Part shown: positions 16,001 through 23,827 of the stretch, piece by piece
Layout: every line of letters starts with the position of its first letter
Numbering within the stretch: position 1 is the stretch's first letter
Assembly: GCA_900541795.1 (NCBI GenBank)
Contig: UQLC01000018.1
Location: 1-40,059 of the forward strand
DNA: 40,059 nt
DNA from: an uncultured Collinsella sp.
Lineage (GTDB): Bacteria > Actinomycetota > Coriobacteriia > Coriobacteriales > Coriobacteriaceae
Direction: 5' to 3'
Program-made: the position numbers and the translations under genes
Notes under the pieces: model-generated
The model's input: the letters and a program-made list of their open reading frames with translations, nothing else
Database searches by the model: none
Told to the model about the DNA's origin: nothing

Positions 16001-16261
16001 AATGGCCAGCAAGGTGCCGACCAAGCCGATACCGCCGCCGATGCCCATCAGCAGGGCGCCGGCAAACGCAAGAATACCGGTAACGGCAAATGCCAACCTA
16101 CTGGGCGCCGGGGCATTGAACTCCTGAACCTCGGGGTCAAAGCCGTGGTTGCGGAAGATCTGAGCGATATCTTCGGCAGCCAAGCGCTCTTCTTCGCTGC
16201 ATGCCGGCGTAATGCCGGTGTTCTGCAGCAGGTGGTTAATATAGTTCTGGGTGTTCGCCAT
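13070..16261 (-). CDS. Large M28-peptidase-like membrane protein split by an acidic disordered insert
   Basis: The 1063-residue protein begins like an M28 aminopeptidase (helices 20-45 and strand DPEVQEF). Two hydrophobic spans follow (about 56-95), then the first metal-site strand VVVVAHYDS (His138), two more spans (about 160-207), then SGAVCNKSSVAAML, where family members normally have a metal-binding Asp in GAxDNxSG; here it is Cys222. Residues about 240-910 are low-complexity, rich in Glu, Ala, Pro, Ser and Gln. The M28 fold then resumes (916-1063) with IWFVATGASD, FFINLESVGAG, and a late His1042. The usual Glu-Glu pair is Ser931-Asp932. ATG 16261 has GGAG 5 bases upstream. The start, membrane spans and M28 halves are seen; loss or change of peptidase activity is inferred. 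Confidence 0.8.
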   Translation of the reverse strand: MANTQNYINHLLQNTGITPACSEEERLAAEDIAQIFRNHGFDPEVQEFNAPAPSRLAFAVTGILAFAGALLMGIGGGIGLVGTLLAIVGAVLYVLERTGHPVVSRLGKTGVSQNVIAYHKASGPLASPRNRPVVVVAHYDSPRAELLARDPYASYRALIAKLLPVATVAPAAVAILRILPLPGALKVLLWIVAILASLVALANAANIISNRHILPYTSGAVCNKSSVAAMLGVMDNVAPFQGENEFPDDVPFDTYFGEQKRRAEEMARAAAEYAAAQQQNDYGNTIEYEEPTYVEDEFGQPIAPDAQTEPEQGEAFDEQIEGFEGASADETLIGAIVPEDQNQAVQAEEFNDEVPAAEPAEESAEPEPKLYRNAAGNIRFGSDAIRALGMLPESCTLDYEEGEEPTFEPEPAPVVAAPAPVVAADDESAAVTAAVADPEAVSAFDPAAGLDILAPAAPAQDVADESDDDYVEQPRRVSYESDTDFSAEIPAATPHADIASAFSSIGASASNFFKGAFAKGKKFVDDFEGKRAAAREAAEQEAIAQQQAAEAARELAAQEFEQNEAMQSAPVEAAEATTSFESQQPASADVVEATTSFEAQQHVDSTMSFDAAQFDSTITFEKQGTAIAEPLPVSDEQGDAADDDEPVDAAEIQDAAEDEPVEANSDEEQYAAAEQDDSTEVEQEEVPAVSETPETDESRPYSTQIFTMPTPSGSGATVANVAPTQDETVDSLMVQISSQASPRPQMNVPDPASAPSPAPSSSPLASVPDPSLPSMKQANVASRTSLFDLPDPSAQVNDPFATAQGPEPTSAPVAPPMPVASGAQPIETISAPAPAAPKSRKRGLGGLFGRKKKNEQDSMSDWLGVEDDYDAKKSGRGIGSWDNFEDDNDGWKGGATSSDGASSEDMLSAVASMGDDELLGHDIWFVATGASDCDGAGMKAFLASHRDKLRGVFFINLESVGAGRLSVVTVEGEQQLLKGDRRIMNLVSKVCKSFHVDCGALEMPYAKTDAYAALEASRRALTIAGVDGTRLACARTEDDLPHNVNPTNIATVSEVVTEVIRRS

Positions 16262-16459
16262 GTGCGCTCCACATCCATAATCCGACAAATAGGCCCAATG
16301 CATGCACATTAGAACCGTATATAGTCGAAAGTATACCCCGAGCGAGCGCAAACGACCGAATTCGGGCCATCTTAACGCCCCGAGCGGACAAGGATATAGC
16401 CTAATCTCCATATCGGACTAAAATCATGGCAGCAAACCACCTTCTCATGCGAGGACTCT

Positions 16460-17482
16460 ATGACGGCAAGCGACACGACCGAGACAATTAAAAAGGGAAA
16501 TTCGGAGCCCAGTTTCGATAAAACGGCTCAGCGCATCCTCAATCTTTTCTTTGTGCTCAATAGCTCCCCCGAACCGCTGACGACCGAGCAGATCGTCTTG
16601 GATTCTGACCTGGGATATGGCTCGGGCAATATCGACTCGGATAGGCGCAAGTTTCGACGCGATCGTGACAAGCTGCTCGAACGCGGCATCTTAATCAAGG
16701 AGGTTCGCCCCACCGGCGCGCAGGAGACCGAGGAAAGCTCGTGGACAATCGACCGCGAGCACACGTTTGCGGCAGGCGGCCTCATTACCGCAGACGACGC
16801 CGATATCCTGCTCAACGCCATCGACCAGACACTAGCGGCCGGCTCATCCACTTTTGCCGCACCGCTTGCCGATATTCGCTCCAAGATTGCCTATCTCACC
16901 GGCAGGACGACGGTAGACGAGGCGCCGATCAGCCGCTCTCCCACCGTCGATGCGGTTTGGAGCGCCTTTGCCGAGCGATGCGCGCTGCGATTTTTATATC
17001 AGAACGGACGCGGCGAGCAGAGAGAACGTACCGTCTGCGTCTACGGCATGTTCGAACGCGAGGGCGTGGCGTACTTCTGCGGCCTCGACAATGTCACCGA
17101 CGGCATCAGGACATTCCGCTGCGACCGTATCGTTCGCGCTTGGCGTCCTTCGAAGGCCTACGCCATCCCTGCGGACTTCAATCTCAACGACTATCTGTTC
17201 TTTGAATTCGATTTTGCCGACCGACCGCCCGTTGCAGCCACGTTCTCGTTCGCCCCTCAGACGCAGATCGATATGATCAACGGCCTCACGCGCGGGCGAG
17301 GTGAGCTCGCACACACCGATGCGGGATGGACCTGGACCGTTGACGTGCGTGACCTTGAAGCCGCCGCCTCATTTTGCATGGCCCACGCCGTGGACGGCAT
17401 GAGGCCCGTGGCCCCCAAATCGCTCAAGCAGGCGTGGAACCGCCTCATTGAAAGGACGGTGCACGAGCATGCCCGTGCGTAA
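16460..17482 (+). CDS. WYL-domain transcriptional regulator (PafB-like)
   Basis: The 340-residue protein has an N-terminal winged-helix DNA-binding region (about 18-95, with TAQRILNLFFVLNSSPEPLT and IDSDRRKFRRDRDKLLERGI) and a WYL domain (about 160-240, starting AVWSAFAERCALRFLYQNG). A C-terminal WCX-like extension follows. This layout matches PafB/PafC-type regulators, which in actinobacteria work as pairs and control DNA-damage genes, apparently by sensing single-stranded DNA or a nucleotide ligand. The start follows GAGGACTCT. The next gene overlaps by 14 bases and is the same type, supporting a heteromeric pair. No proteasome genes are nearby, so pafB is not used as a name. Confidence 0.88.
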   Translation: MTASDTTETIKKGNSEPSFDKTAQRILNLFFVLNSSPEPLTTEQIVLDSDLGYGSGNIDSDRRKFRRDRDKLLERGILIKEVRPTGAQETEESSWTIDREHTFAAGGLITADDADILLNAIDQTLAAGSSTFAAPLADIRSKIAYLTGRTTVDEAPISRSPTVDAVWSAFAERCALRFLYQNGRGEQRERTVCVYGMFEREGVAYFCGLDNVTDGIRTFRCDRIVRAWRPSKAYAIPADFNLNDYLFFEFDFADRPPVAATFSFAPQTQIDMINGLTRGRGELAHTDAGWTWTVDVRDLEAAASFCMAHAVDGMRPVAPKSLKQAWNRLIERTVHEHARA

Positions 17483-18386
17483 ACTCACCAGCGAGCAGAG
17501 ACTCTCGCGCGCCATCGACATCATGGAGGCCCTCTACGCCGCCGGCGAGAGCGGCATGACACGAGCCGAGATTTGCAGCCGCTTTGACATCACAGGGGTG
17601 TCGCTCGACGAGATTCTCGAGATCGTCTCGACGCTCGCGGACCGAGAATCGGGCGCGCGCATCATCTGCGAATGCCGCGGCGAGCGTGTGGTCCTCACCG
17701 GCGACGCCGGGCGTGTTCTACCGTTGCGCCTGAGTGCCGCCGAGGGCGCTGTGCTCAACCACGAACTTGAATCGTTGGGGATCGAGCCACAGACGGCAGC
17801 CCGGATTCGGCATGCTCTTCTACCCGAAGAGCTCGGCTATAACCAGCGCGTCTTTGACACCGTCAACCACGGGTCGCACTGGCAGCAGCTGAGCTGCGCC
17901 ATTCAGGACGGCGTTCGCTGCCGCATCTCGTATCGCTCGATGGACGATGCACGGCCACGCGAGCGTCTGGTCGACCCCTTGCGCATTACGGCAAACGGCG
18001 ACCAAACATACTTGATTGCCTGGGATATCACAGTCGATGAGCAGCGCACCTATCGCATGGATAAAATCGAGGGACTCACCTTGACGGAAGACTCCGTCGT
18101 GTCTCACGCACCGGACGTCGCATCCCTCCACGATTCCCTTGCCCGGACGCAGCGTAGCGCAAAGCTCTTGATGCCATTCGATATGGCGGAGTATCTGGAC
18201 TGGGCCGGCATCACCCTAATCGAGCGCAGCGGGGCAGACATGGCAACGGTAACCGTGCATTACGGCTCCGAGCGTTGGCTACTGAGCCAGATAATCGCAG
18301 CGGGCGGAGCCATCCGCATCTTGGATGACCCCGCCCTGTCAAAGCGTCTGTGCGATATGGCAAAAACCCTCGTCTGTCCGCTTTAG
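17469..18386 (+). CDS. WYL-domain transcriptional regulator (PafC-like)
   Basis: The 305-residue protein repeats the layout of the upstream gene: N-terminal winged helix (LSRAIDIMEALYAAGESGMT, RAEICSRFDI), a WYL core (about 145-215, with CRISYRSMDDARPRERLVDP and YLIAWD...RTYRMDKIEGL) and a C-terminal extension. Start ATG 17469 lies inside the 3' end of the upstream gene; AAAGGAC is about 12 bases upstream, so coupling by reinitiation is likely. The stop overlaps that of the convergent DinG-like gene by 3-4 bases. Together the pair is likely one DNA-binding regulator; target genes are unknown. Confidence 0.88.
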   Translation: MPVRKLTSEQRLSRAIDIMEALYAAGESGMTRAEICSRFDITGVSLDEILEIVSTLADRESGARIICECRGERVVLTGDAGRVLPLRLSAAEGAVLNHELESLGIEPQTAARIRHALLPEELGYNQRVFDTVNHGSHWQQLSCAIQDGVRCRISYRSMDDARPRERLVDPLRITANGDQTYLIAWDITVDEQRTYRMDKIEGLTLTEDSVVSHAPDVASLHDSLARTQRSAKLLMPFDMAEYLDWAGITLIERSGADMATVTVHYGSERWLLSQIIAAGGAIRILDDPALSKRLCDMAKTLVCPL

Positions 18387-21277
18387 CGCCGCCGCTCGTG
18401 GCGTGCACGCCACAGTTGCAGATAGTGCCCGATCTGCGCCGATTCGATGCGCTGGTAGGAGCTCGTGGGCAGCGACGTTAAGAACTTCTTTCCGTAGCCC
18501 TTCGTCACCAGGCGCGGGTCGGCCAGAATCAGCACGCCGCAATCGGTCGACGAGCGGATAAGGCGGCCGGCCGCCTGCTTGACCTCGAGCACCGCCTCGG
18601 GCAGCGAATAGCGCGCCCAAGCGCGGTCTTCGCGCAGGTTGCGCTCGCACGAGAGCGGGTCCGTGGGACTCGAGAACGGCAGCTTGGGAATGATGACGCA
18701 GCGCAGCGTCTCGCCGCTGGCGTCGAATCCCTCCCAGAAGGCCTTAAGGGCAAAAAGCGACGAGGTCGGCTCGTTGATAAACCGGTCGCGCAGGCGACGA
18801 GGAGATGAGTTGCGCTGCTGGCAGTTGAGCTCCAGACCCGCACGGGCCATCTTAGGCTCAACGCGGGCGTACAGGTCTTCCATGTCGCGCCGATTGGTGA
18901 ACAGTGTGAGCACCGATCCGCCCATGGCAAGATGGGCGTCGACCAGCACGCGCTCGAGCGCTGTAAGATAGCTCTCACGATCGCGCGGATCGGGTATATC
19001 GCCCGCAACGACTACAGCCATGTTCGAATCAAAGTCGTAGCTCGAGTCCAAGTGCAGCGATGAGGATGTCGAAGCACCGATGCGATCGAGGCCGACCGCG
19101 TGGTTAAAGTGTTCAAAGCTTTTGGACACCGTCATGGTCGCCGAGGCAAAGATAGCCGTGTGAACCTCGGGCAGCCACTCGGTTGCCAAGGCCTCGCCAA
19201 TGTCGATGCGCTCTGCGGTCATCGACTCTCCGCCGGCACGCAACCTGCGATTGACCTGCAGCGAATACACGTAGTGTTCATCGGCGCCATCAATGATGAG
19301 TTTGAGGTTCTCGGCCAGCTCGTGCAGGCGGCGCGAGATATCACCCAGGTCAACAACAACCTCGGGCTTGTCGGCGGCGACGGCTTGCACCAGCGCGTCG
19401 ACGCTCTTGTCAGCTTGTTCCAATGCGTCGATGGCAGTGTAGGCCGACGGTAAGAAATCATGCCAGTCGTCAGATTCGCGCAGCTCGGGGCCAATCCATA
19501 GATTGGCATTGTCATAACCCCCACGGGCACGGCGGCCGAGCTCGCGAACGCCATCGAACACGTCGGCGATTGCCATGCTCGCGCGTGCAACTGTCGACGT
19601 CGCCTTGGCAGTAAGGCCCAGATAGAGCGTAGTGCCCTCGGAGGTTGCCAAATCACGGGAAACCTGGCTTAGCGCGCCGGTGCTCGAGCCACCCAGGCGC
19701 TCAAACAGAACGCGTGACTCGTCCGCCGACACCACGCGCGCCCACTGGCGGCGCGCCTCGCGCTCGATAGAATGAGCCTCGTCGATTACCCAATGACGAA
19801 TCGGAGGCAAAATCCTGCCCTCGGCCGCAACATTGCGGAACAGCAGGGAATGGTTGGTAACCACCACGTCGGCATGCGCCGCACGACGGCGAGCGCCGTG
19901 AACCAAGCATTTTTCAGGGAAAAACGGGCAGAGGCGACGAGCACACTCGCGCGAGGCCGTCGTAAAGTCGGGGCGGTTGACGCTGCGCCACCGAATGCCG
20001 AGCGAGTCGAGGTCGCCATCGGCTGATTGGCAGACGTACGCCATAATGACCGCGACCGCCGTGAGCGTGTCCGCCGGATCGCGCTTGGTGGTAATCTCGA
20101 CCTGGCCGCGGCTCATGCGCTCAAGCTTGCGCAGGCACGGATAGTGGTCATACCCCTTGAGAGCGCAAAATGACAGGCCACCGTCCAGTTGCTCGGCAAG
20201 TTTTGGCAGCTCATGGTACATGAGCTGGTCGGCAAGATTGTTCGATTTGGTCGCAATACCAACCGTGATGTTGTTACGGCGCGCTGCCTCGGCAAAAGGT
20301 ACCAGATAGGCCATCGATTTGCCGACGCCCGTGCCCGCCTCAATTACACGATGAGTGCCCGTGACCAGCGCATCGCGGACCTCGAGCGCCATCGCGATCT
20401 GCTCATCACGCGGCTCGTAGGTGGGATACATGCGATTGACCAGGCCACCTGGCGCATAGTCTGCCTCAATCTCCTCACGACTCGGCATCTTGAGGACCGG
20501 CAGTTCGTCGGCGTCCACCCGATCGTCGGCGCGATCGGCCTTGAGAACGTCAGCACGAGCGGCGCTGAGAGAGAAGATAGAACCAGGGTTCTGCCCCGCC
20601 AAGAATGAGAAGATTGGACGATAGGACCAAGGCACGTCCGGATGCATGTCGGCTAGGCGCGCCATGAGGCCCTGAGGCAAGTCGGTGAGTGCCACGAGCA
20701 ACACGCGCCATACGCCACACAGGGCGTCGACGTCGGCATTGGCACGGTGTGATACCGAGTCACAGCCAAACAGATCGGCCATAAAAGACAGCTTGTGCGA
20801 GGCCAGGCGCGGAAGCGCGATGCGCGACAGCGCCAGCGAATCGATCCAAATATCGCTCACGCTGACGCCGCCTTTGACCGACTCGATAAACGAGCGGTCG
20901 AACGTGGCGTTATGTGCGATTACCGGGCAACCACCGACAAAATCGGCGAGAGCGGCTACGGCCTCAACGGCCGACGGGGCATCTGCCACATCGGCATTCG
21001 TAATGCTCGTGAGCTCGGTAATCTCGGCGGGAATCAGCTGTTTGGGATGCACGAAGGTATCGAAGCGGTCGACGACCTCGCGGCCCGAAAGACGGGCCGC
21101 CGAGATCTCGATCAGCTCATTGTCCTGCACCGAAAGACCTGTGGTCTCGGTATCGAGGACGATCACATCTTCCTCGATAAGGCCGAAGGACTGCGTTTTG
21201 GCGCGTTCGGCAAGCGTGGCATAGGAGTCGATGACAAACTGCGGCGTTCCTGACGAAACCGCGTCCTCGATTAGCAT
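18383..21277 (-). CDS. dinG: DinG-type ATP-dependent helicase with N-terminal 3'-5' exonuclease domain
   Basis: The 964-residue protein joins a DnaQ-like exonuclease (about 35-200) to an XPD/DinG helicase. Exonuclease motifs are complete: VLDTETTG (Asp42, Glu44), AHNATFD (Asp127) and SHRANADVDA (His177, Asp182). The helicase has Walker A GTGVGKS (315-321) and DEAH (499-502). Four Cys (381, 445, 450, 457; spacing C-x63-C-x4-C-x6-C) match the iron-sulphur ligands of E. coli DinG, so a 4Fe-4S cluster is likely; the Bacillus-type exonuclease fusion usually lacks them. The start overlaps the end of ddl by 7 bases, indicating coupling. Likely role: nucleic-acid processing or repair, for example R-loop or damaged-DNA handling. 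Confidence 0.92.
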   Translation of the reverse strand: MLIEDAVSSGTPQFVIDSYATLAERAKTQSFGLIEEDVIVLDTETTGLSVQDNELIEISAARLSGREVVDRFDTFVHPKQLIPAEITELTSITNADVADAPSAVEAVAALADFVGGCPVIAHNATFDRSFIESVKGGVSVSDIWIDSLALSRIALPRLASHKLSFMADLFGCDSVSHRANADVDALCGVWRVLLVALTDLPQGLMARLADMHPDVPWSYRPIFSFLAGQNPGSIFSLSAARADVLKADRADDRVDADELPVLKMPSREEIEADYAPGGLVNRMYPTYEPRDEQIAMALEVRDALVTGTHRVIEAGTGVGKSMAYLVPFAEAARRNNITVGIATKSNNLADQLMYHELPKLAEQLDGGLSFCALKGYDHYPCLRKLERMSRGQVEITTKRDPADTLTAVAVIMAYVCQSADGDLDSLGIRWRSVNRPDFTTASRECARRLCPFFPEKCLVHGARRRAAHADVVVTNHSLLFRNVAAEGRILPPIRHWVIDEAHSIEREARRQWARVVSADESRVLFERLGGSSTGALSQVSRDLATSEGTTLYLGLTAKATSTVARASMAIADVFDGVRELGRRARGGYDNANLWIGPELRESDDWHDFLPSAYTAIDALEQADKSVDALVQAVAADKPEVVVDLGDISRRLHELAENLKLIIDGADEHYVYSLQVNRRLRAGGESMTAERIDIGEALATEWLPEVHTAIFASATMTVSKSFEHFNHAVGLDRIGASTSSSLHLDSSYDFDSNMAVVVAGDIPDPRDRESYLTALERVLVDAHLAMGGSVLTLFTNRRDMEDLYARVEPKMARAGLELNCQQRNSSPRRLRDRFINEPTSSLFALKAFWEGFDASGETLRCVIIPKLPFSSPTDPLSCERNLREDRAWARYSLPEAVLEVKQAAGRLIRSSTDCGVLILADPRLVTKGYGKKFLTSLPTSSYQRIESAQIGHYLQLWRARHERRR

Positions 21278-22236
21278 GCAATGCCCGCTCGACGAAGGCC
21301 CATACGGATCAGGCTGTCACAGACCTGCGGGAACGTCATGTCGTCGGTGTGGCGGATCTCATCCGGATACAGCGACGTATCGGTCATGCCGGGAATGGTA
21401 TTGGTCTCGAGGATGACGGGGCCGTCCTCACTCACAATAAAGTCGCTGCGCGAGATACCCAGGCAACCGAGGGCCTTGTGAGCAGCGCAGGCAAGCTCCT
21501 GAGCACGAGTGTAATTCTCGGGTGAAATCTGCGCCGGAATGCGATGGATGTCCGTAGGGTCGACATACTTCACGTCCAGATCGTAGAACTCGCAGTCCTT
21601 GGGCTTACGAATCTCGACAATCGGCAGAGCGCGCACGTCGTCCTCGCCGTACACGCCGACGGTGATCTCGGTACCCTCGATGCACTTCTCGACCAGCACT
21701 TTGTCGCCGTACTCAAACGCCTTGGTGATTGCCGCGGGCAGCTCGGAGGGCTCATGGACCAGGGAAATGCCATAGCTGGAACCGTTGACGGCCGGCTTCA
21801 CAAAGCAGCGCTCGCCACAAACCTCGACGATATGATCGATATCGACTTCATCGCCCACCTCGAGCGCGAGGCCGGGGGCAATGGGGATGCCCGCCTTGGC
21901 GTACAAGAGCTTAGAGACCTCCTTGTCGGCACCGCAGGCGCTGGCAAGCACGCCCGAGGCCGTGTAGGGGATACCCAGGGTCTCCATGGCGCCCTGCATG
22001 GCGCCATCCTCGCCGCCGGCACCGTGCATGGCGATAAACGCCACGTCAAAGCCGCCGGTCGCCATGGTTACCATAAAATCATCGGCAGCCGTGTCGAGCA
22101 GCTCCACCGAAGTGTAGCCGGCCTCCTTCAAGGCAACCACGACGTTCTTTCCCGAATTGAGCGAGATCTCGCGCTCAGCGGAATGACCGCCCGCCAAGAC
22201 CGCTACGTGCATGTTCTCTAGGCTTTTACCCGGCAT
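21271..22236 (-). CDS. ddl: D-alanine--D-alanine ligase
   Basis: Ddl makes D-Ala-D-Ala for the peptidoglycan pentapeptide, using ATP in the cytoplasm. The 321-residue protein has the N-terminal VAVLAGGHSAEREISL motif, AMHGAGGEDG, the ATP-grasp loops (CFVKPAVNGSSYGISLV, VLVEKCIEGTEITVGV) and the C-terminal GISRSDFIVSEDGPVILETN with metal-binding Glu/Asn. Start ATG 22236 has a strong GAGGAGGAG site upstream. It is divergent from rlmN across 85 bases and coupled to dinG downstream. Confidence 0.97.
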   Translation of the reverse strand: MPGKSLENMHVAVLAGGHSAEREISLNSGKNVVVALKEAGYTSVELLDTAADDFMVTMATGGFDVAFIAMHGAGGEDGAMQGAMETLGIPYTASGVLASACGADKEVSKLLYAKAGIPIAPGLALEVGDEVDIDHIVEVCGERCFVKPAVNGSSYGISLVHEPSELPAAITKAFEYGDKVLVEKCIEGTEITVGVYGEDDVRALPIVEIRKPKDCEFYDLDVKYVDPTDIHRIPAQISPENYTRAQELACAAHKALGCLGISRSDFIVSEDGPVILETNTIPGMTDTSLYPDEIRHTDDMTFPQVCDSLIRMGLRRAGIAC

Positions 22237-22321
22237 GGGCAGACTCCTCCTCTATAATTTCTGCAGCTGATACCATATTGTAGCGATACCCTCTACGTTT
22301 CCCCAAAATCGAAAGGCTTCC

Positions 22322-23374
22322 ATGAATCCCAGGACTAAATCTCAGGACATTCGCGACTTGAGCCAAAACGATATTCGCGAGCTCGTGGCCGAGCTTGGCC
22401 AGCCCGCCTTCCGCGCGAAGCAGCTCATCGAATGGGTCTTTGAGAAGAACGTTTGTTCGTTTGACGATATGACCAACCTTCCCAAGGCTTTCCGCGAGCA
22501 GCTTAAAGAGGCTTTTGCCTTTGACACGCCGGCTGAACTCACCAAGCAGGTTTCCAAAGATGGCTCTCGCAAGTATCTGCTCGAGTACCACGACGGCGTT
22601 TCCGTCGAGACCGTCGGCATGCCCCGTCGTAACAAGCTTTCCGTCTGCGTTTCCACCCAGGCAGGCTGTGGCATGGGCTGTGCCTTTTGCGCTACCGGTC
22701 TCAACGGCCTCAAGCGCTCTCTGACCGCTCAAGAGATCGTCGACCAGGTACTTCATGTATCCAACGACTTTGGCGAGCGCGCCACGAGCGTTGTCTTCAT
22801 GGGCCAGGGCGAGCCGTTTGCCAACTACGACGAGGTTCTCAAGGCGCTGCGAATCCTCAACGACCCCGATGGCATCGGTATCGGCGCTCGTCACCTCACC
22901 GTCTCTACCAGCGGCGTTATTCCCGGTATTCGCAAATTTGCCGACATTCCCGAGCAGTTCACGCTTGCCGTTTCCCTGCATTCCGCCATCCAGTCGACGC
23001 GCAATAAGCTCATGCCCGGTGTTAAGAAGTACACGCTGCTTCGCCTTCACGAAGCGCTTCAGCTCTACACCGAGAAGACCGGCCGCCGCCCGACCTATGA
23101 GTATGCCATGATCGAAGGCGTCAACGATACGAATCCCGAAATGCAGGCGCTCTGCGACTTCTGCGAGGGAACGCTGTGCCACGTTAACCTCATTCAGCTT
23201 AACGACATCGAGGGTAGCCCGCTCAAGCCGTCGCCGATTCATAAGGTTGAGGATCTTCAGCGTCGTCTTGAGTCCCGTGGCATCGAGACCACGATTCGTA
23301 ACTCCCGTGGTAACGATATTGACGCCGCTTGCGGACAGCTGAAGCAGCGCTTCAAAGTTCAGAAGAACGCATAA
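22322..23374 (+). CDS. rlmN: 23S rRNA (adenine(2503)-C(2))-methyltransferase
   Basis: This radical-SAM enzyme methylates C2 of A2503 in 23S rRNA and A37 in some tRNAs. The 350-residue protein has the cluster-binding motif CGMGC-AFC (Cys116, Cys120, Cys123), the preceding conserved Cys109, and the C-terminal methyl-carrying Cys337 in DAACGQL. SVVFMGQGEPFANY is also typical, and all key Cys are present. AAAGG lies 5 bases before the start. It is the only plus-strand gene between the WYL pair and the origin. A terminator and a parS-like site follow it. Confidence 0.97.
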   Translation: MNPRTKSQDIRDLSQNDIRELVAELGQPAFRAKQLIEWVFEKNVCSFDDMTNLPKAFREQLKEAFAFDTPAELTKQVSKDGSRKYLLEYHDGVSVETVGMPRRNKLSVCVSTQAGCGMGCAFCATGLNGLKRSLTAQEIVDQVLHVSNDFGERATSVVFMGQGEPFANYDEVLKALRILNDPDGIGIGARHLTVSTSGVIPGIRKFADIPEQFTLAVSLHSAIQSTRNKLMPGVKKYTLLRLHEALQLYTEKTGRRPTYEYAMIEGVNDTNPEMQALCDFCEGTLCHVNLIQLNDIEGSPLKPSPIHKVEDLQRRLESRGIETTIRNSRGNDIDAACGQLKQRFKVQKNA

Positions 23375-23392
23375 GGGAGTCGCATCCCAAAA

Positions 23393-23408
23393 CGTTTCAT
23401 GTGAAACA
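23393..23408. promoter_or_regulatory. Imperfect parS-like site downstream of rlmN
   Basis: CGTTTCATGTGAAACA differs from the parS consensus TGTTTCACGTGAAACA at two of 16 positions. It lies 2.2 kb from the perfect parS cluster and just after the rlmN stop. ParB binding is plausible but weaker. Confidence 0.5.
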
Positions 23409-23411
23409 TCG

Positions 23412-23455
23412 AACGACCCCGGTTACAGAATATGCAACCGGGGTCGTTTCATTTA
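23412..23455 (+). terminator. rlmN terminator
   Basis: AACGACCCCGGTT/AACCGGGGTCGTT, a 13-bp perfect stem with an 11-base loop, followed by TTTCATTTATT on the plus strand. Confidence 0.85.
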
Positions 23456-23502
23456 TTGACCTTAATTTTGAATCAGCTGCTACCTGTCCCATTTTTACGG
23501 CC

Positions 23503-23544
23503 AAAATAAGGGGTCCTTGTCTCATGAATCAGACAAGAACCCCT
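23503..23544 (-). terminator. Terminator of the parA-parB operon
   Basis: Minus strand: a 14-bp stem (one G-T pair) AGGGGTTCTTGTCT/AGACAAGGACCCCT with an 8-base loop, then TATTTT. It faces the rlmN terminator. Confidence 0.85.
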
Positions 23545-23564
23545 CAAAATATGCTGAGTAATTG

Positions 23565-23576
23565 TTAGGTACCTAA
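23565..23576. repeat. 12-bp palindrome TTAGGTACCTAA, copy 1
   Basis: A perfect palindrome overlapping the stop codon of the small membrane protein downstream of parB. The identical 12-mer (13 bases including a preceding G) occurs at 27069-27080. Possible protein-binding site; function unknown. Confidence 0.6.
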
Positions 23577-23827
23577 TAGCCTACATTTTCCCATTGGTTG
23601 CTGACCCAACCTTGATTAATCTTGGGATTCTTCGTTACCTGAGCAGTACGCATGGCAACATCTTCTGTCATAACATCCATTTTCTTTTTGGAAGTATCGA
23701 CGATATCTTGCGCGCTACGAAGCAAACGACCTCGAAGTTCATCGTCTGTCGCGATCCTATAGCCAGCAAAGGCACCAGCCGCGACAGTCGTCACCAATGC
23801 AATCGCTGTTAAAATCTTATTCCTCAT
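23573..23827 (-). CDS. Small membrane-associated protein downstream of parB (YtxH-like), function unknown
   Basis: The 84-residue protein has an N-terminal hydrophobic segment (about 5-22, ILTAIALVTTVAAGAFAGY), a short RIATDDELRGRLLRSAQDIVD stretch and a helical tail, a layout similar to YtxH-type membrane-anchored helical proteins. The ATG at 23827 lies inside the last codons of parB (11-base overlap) with GGAGG 5 bases upstream, also within parB, so it is translationally coupled to the segregation genes. A membrane tether linked to ParAB is an appealing but unproven guess. The operon terminator follows. Confidence 0.8.
   Translation of the reverse strand: MRNKILTAIALVTTVAAGAFAGYRIATDDELRGRLLRSAQDIVDTSKKKMDVMTEDVAMRTAQVTKNPKINQGWVSNQWENVGY

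Noticed and set aside
13025..16312. 1095-codon open frame on the plus strand, opposite the M28-like gene
   Set aside because: It is antisense to a gene with a good start, ribosome-binding site and domain matches; its product is Arg/Gly-rich without recognisable domains. High GC with biased codons keeps this frame open.
22226..23242. 338-codon minus-strand frame opposite rlmN
   Set aside because: Antisense to rlmN, whose radical-SAM motifs are complete.
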